A DNA stretch of 64,000 nucleotides from Pseudomonas sp. WJP1 (GTDB lineage Bacteria > Pseudomonadota > Gammaproteobacteria > Pseudomonadales > Pseudomonadaceae), in the NCBI RefSeq assembly GCF_028471945.1, contig NZ_CP110128.1:4390501-4454500 (forward strand), given 5' to 3'. Both the position numbers and the translations under genes were made by a program. Below the pieces are notes generated by a model. The model did not search any database and had not been told where the DNA came from. It was given only the letters and a program-made list of their open reading frames with translations. This document shows positions 1 to 7,837 of the stretch, in pieces (position 1 is the first letter of the stretch; every line of letters begins with the position of its first letter).

Positions 1-975
1 GGGATGCCCGGCCGGCAAGCGCATGCGCTGGCTGGCGGCCTGGCACAGCCAGGGCTGGCCGACGCCGGAACGCAAGACGCGCATGGGTTGATCGAGGGCG
101 CGGTGGATCAGGCTCGCGGGTTCTTCCTGCCGCCATTCCAGCCCCCCCTTGTCGCCATAGACGCGGATCTTCAGCGGGTTTTCCTCGCCTGCGCAGACCT
201 GGCTGGCGATCAGTACGCCGCTGGCGCCCCCAGCCATCTTGAACAGCATCGAGGCGTCATCGTCCAGCTGACGGCCCGCGATGTGCACGCCCAACATCGC
301 GCACAGCTGCTGGATCGGCTGATCGGCGACAAACTCGGCCAGGGAAAAGGCGTGGGTACCAATGTCACCGATGCAGCCGCCCAGACCGGACTGCTCGGGT
401 CGGTCACGCCATTGCGCCTGCTTGTTGCCCTGCCCGGCCACATCCTGGCTGAGCCAGCCCTGGGGATACTCGACAATGACCTTGCGCACCGCACCGATCA
501 CGCCGTTGCGCACCATGTCGCGCGCCTGCCAGACCATCGGATAACCCAGGTAGGTGTGGGCCAGGCCGTACAAGCGGTTGCTGCGCTCGACCACGTCCTT
601 GAGCGCGAGCAATTCGGCCAGGTTCAGTGCCGCCGGTTTTTCGCTGAACACATGAAAACCCGCGCTCAGCGCCTGGCTGGCAACCGGGGCGTGCAAGTGG
701 TTGGGCGTGACGATCACCAGCAGCTCCATGCGCTGCTCGGCGGGCAATGCACGCTCGGCGTCGATCATCTGCTGCCAGTCGCTGTAACAGCGCGAGGCCG
801 GCAAGCCCAGCGCCGCGCCGGTGTTCCGATTGTTCTGGGTGTCACGGCTGAAAGCGCCGCACACCAGTTCAAAACGGCCATCGAGCCCGGCGGCCTGACG
901 GTGGGCTTGAGCGATGAATGCGCCCTCGCCGCCCCCGACAAATCCCATTCTTATTTTTGGCACTGCAGTGTTCAT
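1..975 (-). CDS. Gfo/Idh/MocA family oxidoreductase, 3' end cut by window
   Basis: This is the first 325 codons of an NAD(P)-dependent sugar or inositol dehydrogenase-like enzyme; the C-terminus lies outside the window. The protein starts MNTAVPKIRMGFVGGGEG, a Rossmann dinucleotide-binding turn near residues 9-18, and carries the family EKP motif at residues 112-114 and a GDIGTHA segment around the active-site histidine. The start is the ATG at 973-975. It is transcribed away from a LacI-family regulator, and a long perfect palindrome lies between them at 1021-1048. The arrangement suggests that the regulator controls this gene in response to a sugar or polyol. The substrate cannot be read from the sequence. 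Family assignment is firm; function within the family is not. Confidence 0.9.
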   Translation of the reverse strand, partial: MNTAVPKIRMGFVGGGEGAFIAQAHRQAAGLDGRFELVCGAFSRDTQNNRNTGAALGLPASRCYSDWQQMIDAERALPAEQRMELLVIVTPNHLHAPVASQALSAGFHVFSEKPAALNLAELLALKDVVERSNRLYGLAHTYLGYPMVWQARDMVRNGVIGAVRKVIVEYPQGWLSQDVAGQGNKQAQWRDRPEQSGLGGCIGDIGTHAFSLAEFVADQPIQQLCAMLGVHIAGRQLDDDASMLFKMAGGASGVLIASQVCAGEENPLKIRVYGDKGGLEWRQEEPASLIHRALDQPMRVLRSGVGQPWLCQAASQRMRLPAGHP

Positions 976-1020
976 CGCAATTTTCTCTGTTTGAAGCGGG
1001 GTTTTCAGACTTGAATCCGG

Positions 1021-1048
1021 GCCACGATGTAACCGGTTACATCGTGGC
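1021..1048. promoter_or_regulatory. LacI-family operator, 28-bp perfect palindrome
   Basis: The 28 bases are a perfect inverted repeat centred between 1034 and 1035, with core TGTAACCGGTTACA. A central CG within an even palindrome is the usual form of LacI/GalR operators. It sits between the divergent oxidoreductase (start 975) and lacI-type gene (start 1166), so one bound dimer could control both. The palindrome is seen directly; its use by the neighbouring regulator is inference. Confidence 0.85.
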
Positions 1049-1165
1049 GGAAATTTAGGCTCAGTTTTGAGGCCTGTCAAACCCGGGATTAAAATCGATG
1101 AACATTCCGGCCCATGGCCAACTGCGTTAAGCTCGCCGGCCGCGCGGTTCGATAACGAGGTGATT

Positions 1166-2197
1166 TTGTCCAATATCCGTGAAGTAGCCAGGCTGGCCGG
1201 CGTCTCGGTGGCCACGGTGTCCAGAACCCTGAAATCGCCTGAGCGTGTGCTGCCCGAAACGCGGGACAAGGTCAACGCGGCCGTGGAAAAGGCCGGCTAC
1301 AGGCCGAACCTGATGGCGGTGCAGTTTCGCTCCCGGCGCACCGGCAACCTGGTGATTCTGGTGCCGGCCATCGCCAACACTTTTTTCGCCCGAGTCATCA
1401 GCGGCGCCCAACAGGCGGCCCAGGCGGCCAACTATCGCCTGCTGCTGTGCGACACCCAGGGCCGCGAGGAGATCGAACGGGAATTCGCCGAACTGGTGTA
1501 CAACCATCAGGCCGACGGCGTGATTCAATTGCGCGCCTACGACCCCTTCGAAGCGCCCTTCCCCAACGCCGAGTTGCCGCCCATCGTTAACGCCTGCGAG
1601 GTGATTCAAGGCGGCCGTCATCCAACCATCAGCCTGGACAATCGCGCGGCCGCCAAGGCCATGACCGAACACCTGATCGAACTGGGCCACCGCCGGATCG
1701 GCCTGATCAAGGGCCCGAAAAGCAGCCCGTTGACCCGCGATCGCGTGGCCGGTTATCAGGATGCCTTGCTTGCGGCCGGGATTGATTGCGACCCGGCGCT
1801 GATCTGTCACGGTGATTTCAGTCTGAAGGCCGGTGACGACGGCGCAGCCGCCATGCTGGCCCTGCCCGAACGCGCCACTGCACTGTTCTGCGAAAACGAT
1901 GAAATGGCCATCGGCGCGTTGAAACGCATCAAGCAACAGGGGCTGCGGGTGCCCGAGGACATTTCCCTGGTGGGTTTTGACGACATTCCCTTTGCAGCGT
2001 ACTGCGACCCGCCGCTGACGACCATCGCGCAACCCGCCGAAGTCTTTGGCCAGAAAGCTGTCGAGATGTTGATTGCGCTGATCGAAAAGAAACCGCTACT
2101 GCAGCGACATGTGGTGTTGCCGTTCGAGCTGACACTGCGCAGCAGCACGGCAGCCCCCCGTAGGAGCGAGCATGCTCGCGATGGACGTCAACGATAA
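1166..2197 (+). CDS. LacI-family transcriptional regulator
   Basis: A 343-residue LacI/GalR regulator. The N-terminal helix-turn-helix and hinge (residues about 4-55) contain IREVARLAGVSVATVSR and GYRPN, followed by a periplasmic-binding-protein-like effector domain ending in VGFDDIPFA and the PPLTTIAQP segment. A TTG start at 1166 is chosen because a strong GAGGTGA Shine-Dalgarno sequence lies at 1157-1163 and the protein then begins exactly at the conserved SNIREVA; a GTG at 1160 would overlap that site. The last dozen residues (RRSEHARDGRQR) are encoded by a REP element that begins at about 2160, so the natural C-terminus has been overwritten. It probably represses the divergent oxidoreductase through the 1021-1048 palindrome. 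Confidence 0.93.
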   Translation: MSNIREVARLAGVSVATVSRTLKSPERVLPETRDKVNAAVEKAGYRPNLMAVQFRSRRTGNLVILVPAIANTFFARVISGAQQAAQAANYRLLLCDTQGREEIEREFAELVYNHQADGVIQLRAYDPFEAPFPNAELPPIVNACEVIQGGRHPTISLDNRAAAKAMTEHLIELGHRRIGLIKGPKSSPLTRDRVAGYQDALLAAGIDCDPALICHGDFSLKAGDDGAAAMLALPERATALFCENDEMAIGALKRIKQQGLRVPEDISLVGFDDIPFAAYCDPPLTTIAQPAEVFGQKAVEMLIALIEKKPLLQRHVVLPFELTLRSSTAAPRRSEHARDGRQR

Positions 2198-2260
2198 CGC
2201 GTGCTGTCTGAATGACCGCGTTGTCCGGGCGTCCATCGCGAGCAGGCTCGCTCCTACAGG
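2160..2260. repeat. REP pair (REPIN), CTCGC-type
   Basis: Two inverted copies of the REP with core GGAGCGAGC...GCTCGCGATGG face each other (2160-2187 and 2230-2260) around a short unique centre. The left copy is inside the 3' end of the LacI-type coding region. The right copy ends 20 bases before the stop codon of the convergent chemoreceptor gene, so the element probably also forms a bidirectional hairpin between the two genes. Confidence 0.9.
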
Positions 2261-2280
2261 TTACAAGTGCAGCCGCTGTA

Positions 2281-4269
2281 TCAATCCCTGAACTGCGTCA
2301 GTTGCTGGCTCAGGGACCCGGCCTGATCGCGCAGTTGCACCGACTGTTCGAGCAGGCTGCGGATCGCGTGGTCGTTCTGCTCGGAGATCCGGCTGACGCC
2401 CTGGATCGCCACCGACAGTTGCTCGCCCGTCGCCGCCTGGCTTTGGGTCTGGCGCGCCACTTCGCTGATGCGCGTGAGAATGTCCTGGGCATGCTGGCGG
2501 ATCTGGTCGACGCCCTGGGCCGAGGTGGTCAGTTGCACCACGCCCTGGCGTACCGCTTCGCCGACCTGTTGCACATTGGCCACGGTGTTGCGCACATCCG
2601 AACCGATGGCGCCGATCATCTCGCCGATTTCACCGGTCGAACGGCTGGTACGTTCCGCCAGCTGCCGCACCTCGTCCGCCACCACGGCGAACCCACGCCC
2701 CTGCTCCCCGGCCCGCGCCGCTTCAATCGCGGCGTTCAGGGCCAGCAGGTTGGTCTGGTCGGCGATGCTGCGAATCACCGCGATGATCCCGGCGATCTGT
2801 TGCGAGCGTTTTTCCAGGTCGCCCACCGCGCCGGCCACCACGTCCATGGTCTGGTCGATGTGGGTGATGCCGGCCAGGGTCTGGCTCATCTCCCCGGAAA
2901 TATTGGTGGTCAGTACTTCGGTGTTGCGCGCCAGTTGCTCCACGTCTTCGGCTTGCTGGGACATCTCGGTCACCGAGTGTGCCAACGCCGTGACGCCGCT
3001 GGCCATCTCCTCGGTAGCGGTGTGTTGCGAGGTCGCCCGTTCGGCGACGGCCTGGGTGGTGTCGCCCAGGTGATTGGAAATCTGCATCAAGGTGGTGCTG
3101 CTCTGGCGGATCGAACCCACCAGGTCGCCCAGGCGCTGGATGAACTGGTTGAACGCCCCCGCCAGCTTGCCGGTTTCATCGCCGCTGCGCTGCTGGAAAC
3201 GCAGGCCCAGCTCGCCGCCCCAGGCCTGGATGCCGACCGTCAGGCCGGATAACGGACGAATCTGCCACGCCAGCAAATGCCACAGCACAATGGCCAGCAC
3301 CAGCAACGCCACCAGGCCGATGACCACAGCGGTGTAGAGGAAGTGGTTGATGCTGGCCATGGCTTCGGCCAGCGGATAGGCGACCATCAACGCCCAGTTG
3401 TTCGGCGCCTTGCCGATACGCACCGGTTGCAACACATAGCCCCAGCCATCGCGCTGGAAACTGTAGGAGCGGCCCGCCTTGATCGCTTCCTTGGCAGCGC
3501 TCGGCAACTCGTCAGCCGGCTGGCTCAGGCGCTTGGCGTCGGGATGGCTGGCATACAGGCCGTCGCTGGAAACCAGGGCGCCATAGCCCTTGAAGGCATC
3601 GATGGTCGAGAGCTGGCGGTTGATGCTTTCCAGTGGAATGTCCACCCCGGCCACACCCAGCGCTTTGCCGCCCTGCAACAGCGGCACCATGATCGACACC
3701 ATCATCACCGATTGCCCGCTGCCACTGCTGTAGGCAAAGGGTTCGGAAGCCCAGGGCTGACGTGTGTGCAGCGGTCGGTAGTAATACTGGTTGTCGGCGT
3801 TTTCCGGGACGTAACCGCTCAACGCCTCGGCTTTGATCGTGCCACCGGCACGGTTCCAGTAGGTCAGGTAACGGCCCGTGGCGTCGTGGTGTGGCTGGTT
3901 GGCAAACTCACTGTCCTTGCCATCGAAGGCATTGGCTTCCCAATACTGGCCGAGCCCCGCCAGCCTGGGGTTGGCTTCGAACAGTTGCCGGGTCAGGGCA
4001 TCGGCGGTCTTGCGATCGACCTGTTGCTGCTGCATCGCCGTGGCGACGCTGGCCAGCGACTCGGCCACGGTAAAACCGGCACCGAGTTCGACTTCCACTT
4101 CCTTGGCATTGGCCTTGACGATGGTTTCGACCAGGGCGGCGGTTTCCTTGACGGAGGAGCCATAGGCGATATAGGCGATGGAACCCAGGAGCAGCGCCAT
4201 GACGACGACGGTGCCGATCAACGCGGTCCAGAACAGCTTGAAGTGCAGGGAGCGATTAGGCATGAGCAT
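2281..4269 (-). CDS. Methyl-accepting chemotaxis protein, dCache type
   Basis: A 662-residue chemoreceptor. Transmembrane segments lie at about 12-36 and 310-333 and enclose a roughly 270-residue periplasmic sensing domain of double-Cache type. A HAMP linker follows (about 334-388), then the cytoplasmic signalling domain with the hairpin tip IADQTNLLALNAAIEAARAG and GFAVVADEVRQLAERT. There is no C-terminal CheR/CheB-tethering pentapeptide; the protein ends QLTQFRD. The first membrane-distal Cache lobe has YYYRPLHTRQPW and, later, GVDIPLE, similar to but not identical with the amino-acid-binding Cache signature, so the ligand is left open. A second possible start lies two codons in (MPNRSLHF). 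The gene is monocistronic. Confidence 0.95.
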   Translation of the reverse strand: MLMPNRSLHFKLFWTALIGTVVVMALLLGSIAYIAYGSSVKETAALVETIVKANAKEVEVELGAGFTVAESLASVATAMQQQQVDRKTADALTRQLFEANPRLAGLGQYWEANAFDGKDSEFANQPHHDATGRYLTYWNRAGGTIKAEALSGYVPENADNQYYYRPLHTRQPWASEPFAYSSGSGQSVMMVSIMVPLLQGGKALGVAGVDIPLESINRQLSTIDAFKGYGALVSSDGLYASHPDAKRLSQPADELPSAAKEAIKAGRSYSFQRDGWGYVLQPVRIGKAPNNWALMVAYPLAEAMASINHFLYTAVVIGLVALLVLAIVLWHLLAWQIRPLSGLTVGIQAWGGELGLRFQQRSGDETGKLAGAFNQFIQRLGDLVGSIRQSSTTLMQISNHLGDTTQAVAERATSQHTATEEMASGVTALAHSVTEMSQQAEDVEQLARNTEVLTTNISGEMSQTLAGITHIDQTMDVVAGAVGDLEKRSQQIAGIIAVIRSIADQTNLLALNAAIEAARAGEQGRGFAVVADEVRQLAERTSRSTGEIGEMIGAIGSDVRNTVANVQQVGEAVRQGVVQLTTSAQGVDQIRQHAQDILTRISEVARQTQSQAATGEQLSVAIQGVSRISEQNDHAIRSLLEQSVQLRDQAGSLSQQLTQFRD

Positions 4270-4290
4270 TCTCGAATGAGCGATACGTCA

Positions 4291-4320
4291 GCCAGCACAG
4301 CGTGCCACGGCAGTGCTGGC
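4291..4320. other. Inverted repeat upstream of chemoreceptor gene
   Basis: GCCAGCAC at 4291-4298 is repeated in inverted form as GTGCTGGC at 4313-4320. It lies 22 bases upstream of the chemoreceptor start, in its likely leader, and could be an operator or a leader hairpin. No further support was seen. Confidence 0.35.
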
Positions 4321-4498
4321 GGATTATTCATAGTTGATATTATTTAGCCACTATATCGAGGCGAACATGCCTGATGCAACACAATTGAACGGTTGATCAG
4401 TTGGGGGGAGAAAGCGGGGAAAACGCGACGCCAGACAGCCTCGGCGAGCTATTGCAGCGCACCGAGGCGGGGGGAACAGGCCTGATGCAGAGGCTTGC

Positions 4499-4837
4499 TT
4501 AAAGACACGCCTGGGCTGCACGTTCGAGGGGCGATGGCCCGAACGTCGAGGCCAGCAACGCGCGTTCGTACAGGAACACCTTGCCGCCGCTCGAGGCCTT
4601 GTAAGCCTCGAGCACATCGTCGGCGGCAACTTTGCTCGACACGACGATTCGATAGCTGCGCTGGGTCTGCGAGATCGTTGCGCTCAGCGCGTCCTCCTGC
4701 AGTTTTGGCAAGACACAGTTGGCGTAGTCCGCCGGTGCCTTGTTGGTCTGCAGCGTCAGCGTCGGGTCATTGGGGGCAGAGGCACACCCCGCCAGCAGCA
4801 AGGGGGCGGCCAGCGCCAGTCGAGTCAACATCTTCAT
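4499..4837 (-). CDS. Small putative lipoprotein
   Basis: A 112-residue protein with a type II signal peptide: MKMLTRLALAAPLLLAGCASAP, with lipobox LAGC and the lipidated cysteine at residue 18. The mature part of about 95 residues contains two more cysteines (ANCVLP and the C-terminal QACL) that could pair. I do not recognise a functional domain. The start at 4837 is chosen because it opens directly on the signal peptide; the reading frame extends further upstream (to 4894) but that part is not signal-like. An inverted repeat GCCTCGG/CCGAGGC at 4438-4468 just downstream may form a terminator stem, although no T-run follows it. Confidence 0.72.
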   Translation of the reverse strand: MKMLTRLALAAPLLLAGCASAPNDPTLTLQTNKAPADYANCVLPKLQEDALSATISQTQRSYRIVVSSKVAADDVLEAYKASSGGKVFLYERALLASTFGPSPLERAAQACL

Positions 4838-4955
4838 CACAAGGTCCCGGATAAGCGTTTTCAATGCACGCCATGTTCCTTGTTTGCCGGCCACAACAGA
4901 ACTTGTGATGGATGATGATCACTATCAGTGCAACGAATAGTAAAACACGCATCCT

Positions 4956-5474
4956 TTACTGCGCGGATTTGGTGACAGGCCCGCGCTTGAAGGCCTCGCG
5001 TCGTTCCTGGCGCTCCAGGGCATAGGCCGCGCTCGGCTCGCTGGCCAGTTCATCCCGGCGCAACAGTTCGCCGCAGTGCTCGCACATCGGCCCCAGCCCG
5101 GCGGGCTGCCCGCAACGCTGGTGGGTATAGCGCACGGCCAAGCCCTCCTGCGGCGACTTGCACCAGGTTTCACCCCAGGCACGCAAGGCCAGGACGACTG
5201 AATAGAACGCCTGCCCCTTGGCCGTGAGGTGGTACTCGTAGCGTGGCGGCCGCTCGCTGTAGGCGCGGCGCTCGACCATCCCGTCAGCCTCCAGGCTTTT
5301 CAGGCGTGCCGCGACCATCTGTGGGGTGCCGCCCGTCTGCGCCTGGATCTCATCGTAACGATGATTGCGCATGAACAACTCGCGCAACACCAGCACGGTC
5401 CAGCGATCGCCGACGACGTCCTCGGCCCGGGCAATCGGACACAAGGTTTCAGGACTAGTCTTTTTTATCGCCAT
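4956..5474 (-). CDS. HxlR-family transcriptional regulator
   Basis: A 172-residue HxlR-type winged-helix regulator. Residues 12-100 carry the family pattern: CPIARAEDVVGDRWTVLVLRELF, then RYDEIQAQTGG...LKSLEADGMVERR and the wing PPRYEYHLTAKG. The C-terminal 50 residues hold several cysteines (RCGQPAG and MCEHCGELL) that could bind a metal or act as a redox sensor; this is less common in the family. It is divergent from the isochorismatase-like hydrolase gene, with a 23-bp near-perfect palindrome in the shared promoter region (5495-5517), and probably represses both. Confidence 0.92.
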   Translation of the reverse strand: MAIKKTSPETLCPIARAEDVVGDRWTVLVLRELFMRNHRYDEIQAQTGGTPQMVAARLKSLEADGMVERRAYSERPPRYEYHLTAKGQAFYSVVLALRAWGETWCKSPQEGLAVRYTHQRCGQPAGLGPMCEHCGELLRRDELASEPSAAYALERQERREAFKRGPVTKSAQ

Positions 5475-5494
5475 AGGGGCTTGTCTCTTTCCAA

Positions 5495-5517
5495 GTAACT
5501 ATGATTATCATATTTAC
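5495..5517. promoter_or_regulatory. Palindromic operator, probably for the HxlR regulator
   Basis: GTAACTATGAT at 5495-5505 and ATCATATTTAC at 5507-5517 form an inverted repeat around a single central base, with 10 of 11 positions matching. It lies 21 bases from the HxlR gene start and 55 bases from the hydrolase start, where a divergent operator would be expected. Confidence 0.75.
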
Positions 5518-5572
5518 ACATTGCCAAGGCAAGGCCATGGCACCGTCCCACCCATTTTCTGGAGTATCGATC

Positions 5573-6196
5573 ATGTCGAACACCCCCTACCCCCTAGCTC
5601 GAACCGCCTACCTGCTGGTCGATCCCTACAACGACTTTCTGTCCGAAGGTGGCAAGATCTTCCCGCTGATCGAGCCAATCGCCCAACAGGTCGGTCTGCT
5701 CGACAACCTGCGCACCCTCGACCGTACGGTCCGCGCGCTCGACCTGCCGGTGTTCATCGTACCGCACCGGCGCTGGGAGCAAGGCGACTACGAGAACTGG
5801 GATCACCCCAGTCCCACCCAATGCAAAATCCAGCACATGCACCACTTCGCGCGCGGCGAATGGGGCGGTGAATGGCACCCCGATTTCGCGCCCCAGCCAG
5901 GTGACATCGTCGTTCAGGAGCATTGGGGATCGAGCGGCTTTGCCAACACCGACCTGGACTTTCGCCTGAAGCAGAAAGGCATCACCCACGTGATCATCGT
6001 CGGCCTGCTGGCTAATACCTGCATCGAGGCCACCGCCCGCTACGCCCAGGAGCTGGGTTACCACGTCACCCTGGTGCGCGACGCCACCGCCGCTTTCAAG
6101 CCGGAGATGATGCACGCCGCCCATGAACTGAACGGCCCGACCTTCGCCCATTCGATCGTGACGACCGAGCAACTCATCGCCACCCTCAAGTCGTGA
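5573..6196 (+). CDS. Isochorismatase-family cysteine hydrolase
   Basis: A 207-residue alpha/beta hydrolase of the isochorismatase-like superfamily. The nucleophile segment is GLLANTCIEATARYAQELGY, the catalytic aspartate lies in LLVDPYNDF (residue 17 or 21), and the end of the fold has VRDATAAF. Between them the segment is VVQEHWGSSGFANTDLD. The lysine usually found six residues before the conserved GF is not evident here (histidine in that place), so the catalysed reaction may differ from classical members. The start at 5573 has a GGAG sequence at 5561-5564. The gene overlaps the following aldehyde dehydrogenase start by four bases, so the two are probably translationally coupled. Likely role: amide or similar hydrolysis ahead of aldehyde oxidation; substrate unknown. 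Confidence 0.88.
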   Translation: MSNTPYPLARTAYLLVDPYNDFLSEGGKIFPLIEPIAQQVGLLDNLRTLDRTVRALDLPVFIVPHRRWEQGDYENWDHPSPTQCKIQHMHHFARGEWGGEWHPDFAPQPGDIVVQEHWGSSGFANTDLDFRLKQKGITHVIIVGLLANTCIEATARYAQELGYHVTLVRDATAAFKPEMMHAAHELNGPTFAHSIVTTEQLIATLKS

Positions 6197-7770
6197 GCAC
6201 ACCCATGAATTTGACTGGAAACCTGTTACTCGGCGCCAAAGAAGTCCCCGCCAGCGCCGGGACGATGAAAGCGCTCAACCCCGCCACCCATCAGCTGATC
6301 GAGCCGGATTTCGCCTTCGGTGGCGCAGTAGAAGTGGACATGGCGGCGCAGCTCGCCGACGCCGCGTTTGACCAGTACAGCCATACCTCGCTCGCCGAGC
6401 GTGCGGCATTTCTGGAGCGCATCGCCGACAATCTCGATGCCGTCGCCCTGCCGCTCGCCGCACGGGCCGCACTGGAAACGGGCCTGCCCGAAGCACAGCT
6501 GCAGGGCGAAGCGGCCAGGGCCGCGACCCAATTCCGGCAATTCGCCGAGATCGTACGCCGGGGCCGCTTCCTCCAGGTGGCGATCGATCCGGCCCAACCT
6601 GAACGCCAGCCGCGCCCGCGCATGGATCACCGCCTGCAAAGTATCGCCATCGGCCCGGTGGCGGTGTTTGGCGCGAGCAATTTCCCGATCAGCTACTCGG
6701 TGGCCGGGGGCGACACCGCCGCCGCACTCGCGGCTGGCGCGACGGTGATCGTCAAGGCCCACAACGCACATCCCGGGGCCTCGGAAATCCAGGCACGGGC
6801 CATCCGCCAGGCGGTGCAGGACAGCGGCCTGCCTGAAGGCGTGTTCTCGATGGTGCGCGGCGCCGGCAACGCGATCGGCGAAGCGCTGGTCGATCATCCG
6901 TTGATCAAGGCGGTGACCTTCACCGGCTCCGAGCAGGGTGGCATGGCGCTGTATCGCCGGGCGCAGCAACGCCCTGAGCCAATCCCGGTGTTCACCGAAA
7001 TGGCCAGCGTCAACCCCACGTTCATCCTGCCCCGGGCCCTGGCTGAGCGTGGAGCACAGATCGGTGACGGCTTCATCGAGCGCATGCTGGTCAATGTCGG
7101 GCAAGCCTGCCTGAAACCGGCGATCCTGATCGCCATCGCCGGGGCCGGCTTCGAACCCTTGCGCGCCGCCATGATCAGCCGCGTGGCGACAGCACCGGCC
7201 CGTCCGATGCTGACACCGGGCATCCATGGGTCTTACTTGAGCGGTCTCGACAAACTGCACGGCGCCGGCGCCAGGCCCGCCGCCGAAGGCTTGGCCGCCT
7301 CGGCAGCGCTTGACGGCCAGGCTGCCTTGCTTGAGGTGGACGGCCAGCGCTTTCTCGACGAAACAGCCCTGGCCCAGGAAGTCTTCGGCCCGGCGGCCCT
7401 GCTGGTGAAGGTCGAGGACGAGACGCAAATGCTCGCGGTCGCCCGCTCGCTTCGCGGCCAGCTCAGCGCCGCCATGCACCTTGAAGAAGAGGACCTGGGA
7501 CTCGCCCGTCGTTTGCTGCCGATCCTGGAGCGACGCACCGGGCGGATTGTCGTCAACGCCTTCGCCCATCCCCAGGAGGTGTCTTTCGCCAGCGTGCACG
7601 GCGGACCGTTTCCGGCCTCGTCAGACAGCCGTTTCACCTCGGTGGGCATGACCTCCATCGAGCGTTTCCTGCGGCCGGTGTGCTACCAGGGCTTCCCCGA
7701 TGCGCTGCTGCCCGAGGCGCTGCGCGACACTAACCCGCTGGGCGTGCTGCGTAGCGTCGACGGTCAATAA
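6193..7770 (+). CDS. Aldehyde dehydrogenase (NADP+), ketoglutaric-semialdehyde type
   Basis: A 525-residue aldehyde dehydrogenase of the family that includes alpha-ketoglutaric semialdehyde dehydrogenases, recognisable by MNLTGNLLLGAKEV at the N-terminus and by FGASNFPISYSVAGGDTAAALAAG in the cofactor region. The catalytic cysteine is in NVGQACLKPA and the general-base glutamate in FTEMASVNP. Two starts are possible: GTG at 6193, overlapping the stop codon of the hydrolase gene in a GTGA junction, or ATG at 6205, which matches the usual family N-terminus. It should oxidise an aldehyde to a carboxylate in the cytoplasm. The pairing with the upstream hydrolase suggests a short, HxlR-controlled detoxification or catabolic route. 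Confidence 0.93.
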   Translation: MSTPMNLTGNLLLGAKEVPASAGTMKALNPATHQLIEPDFAFGGAVEVDMAAQLADAAFDQYSHTSLAERAAFLERIADNLDAVALPLAARAALETGLPEAQLQGEAARAATQFRQFAEIVRRGRFLQVAIDPAQPERQPRPRMDHRLQSIAIGPVAVFGASNFPISYSVAGGDTAAALAAGATVIVKAHNAHPGASEIQARAIRQAVQDSGLPEGVFSMVRGAGNAIGEALVDHPLIKAVTFTGSEQGGMALYRRAQQRPEPIPVFTEMASVNPTFILPRALAERGAQIGDGFIERMLVNVGQACLKPAILIAIAGAGFEPLRAAMISRVATAPARPMLTPGIHGSYLSGLDKLHGAGARPAAEGLAASAALDGQAALLEVDGQRFLDETALAQEVFGPAALLVKVEDETQMLAVARSLRGQLSAAMHLEEEDLGLARRLLPILERRTGRIVVNAFAHPQEVSFASVHGGPFPASSDSRFTSVGMTSIERFLRPVCYQGFPDALLPEALRDTNPLGVLRSVDGQ

Positions 7771-7797
7771 GCGGTTTCGTGACTGGCAAAAAGCCGA

Positions 7798-7821
7798 TGT
7801 GGGAGCGGGCTTGCTCCCACA
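7798..7821. terminator. Single REP-like hairpin between convergent genes
   Basis: A perfect stem, TGTGGGAGC/GCTCCCACA, with loop GGGCTT sits between two convergent stop codons (7770 and 7838). It has the sequence of a third, shorter Pseudomonas palindrome type (GGGAGCGGGCTTGCTCCC) and probably protects or terminates both transcripts. There is no T-run. Confidence 0.6.
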
Positions 7822-7837
7822 AGTAATCAGGGTCCGG

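Noticed and set aside
6226..7599. A 457-codon open frame on the minus strand
   Set aside because: It is antisense to the aldehyde dehydrogenase gene and has no recognisable product.
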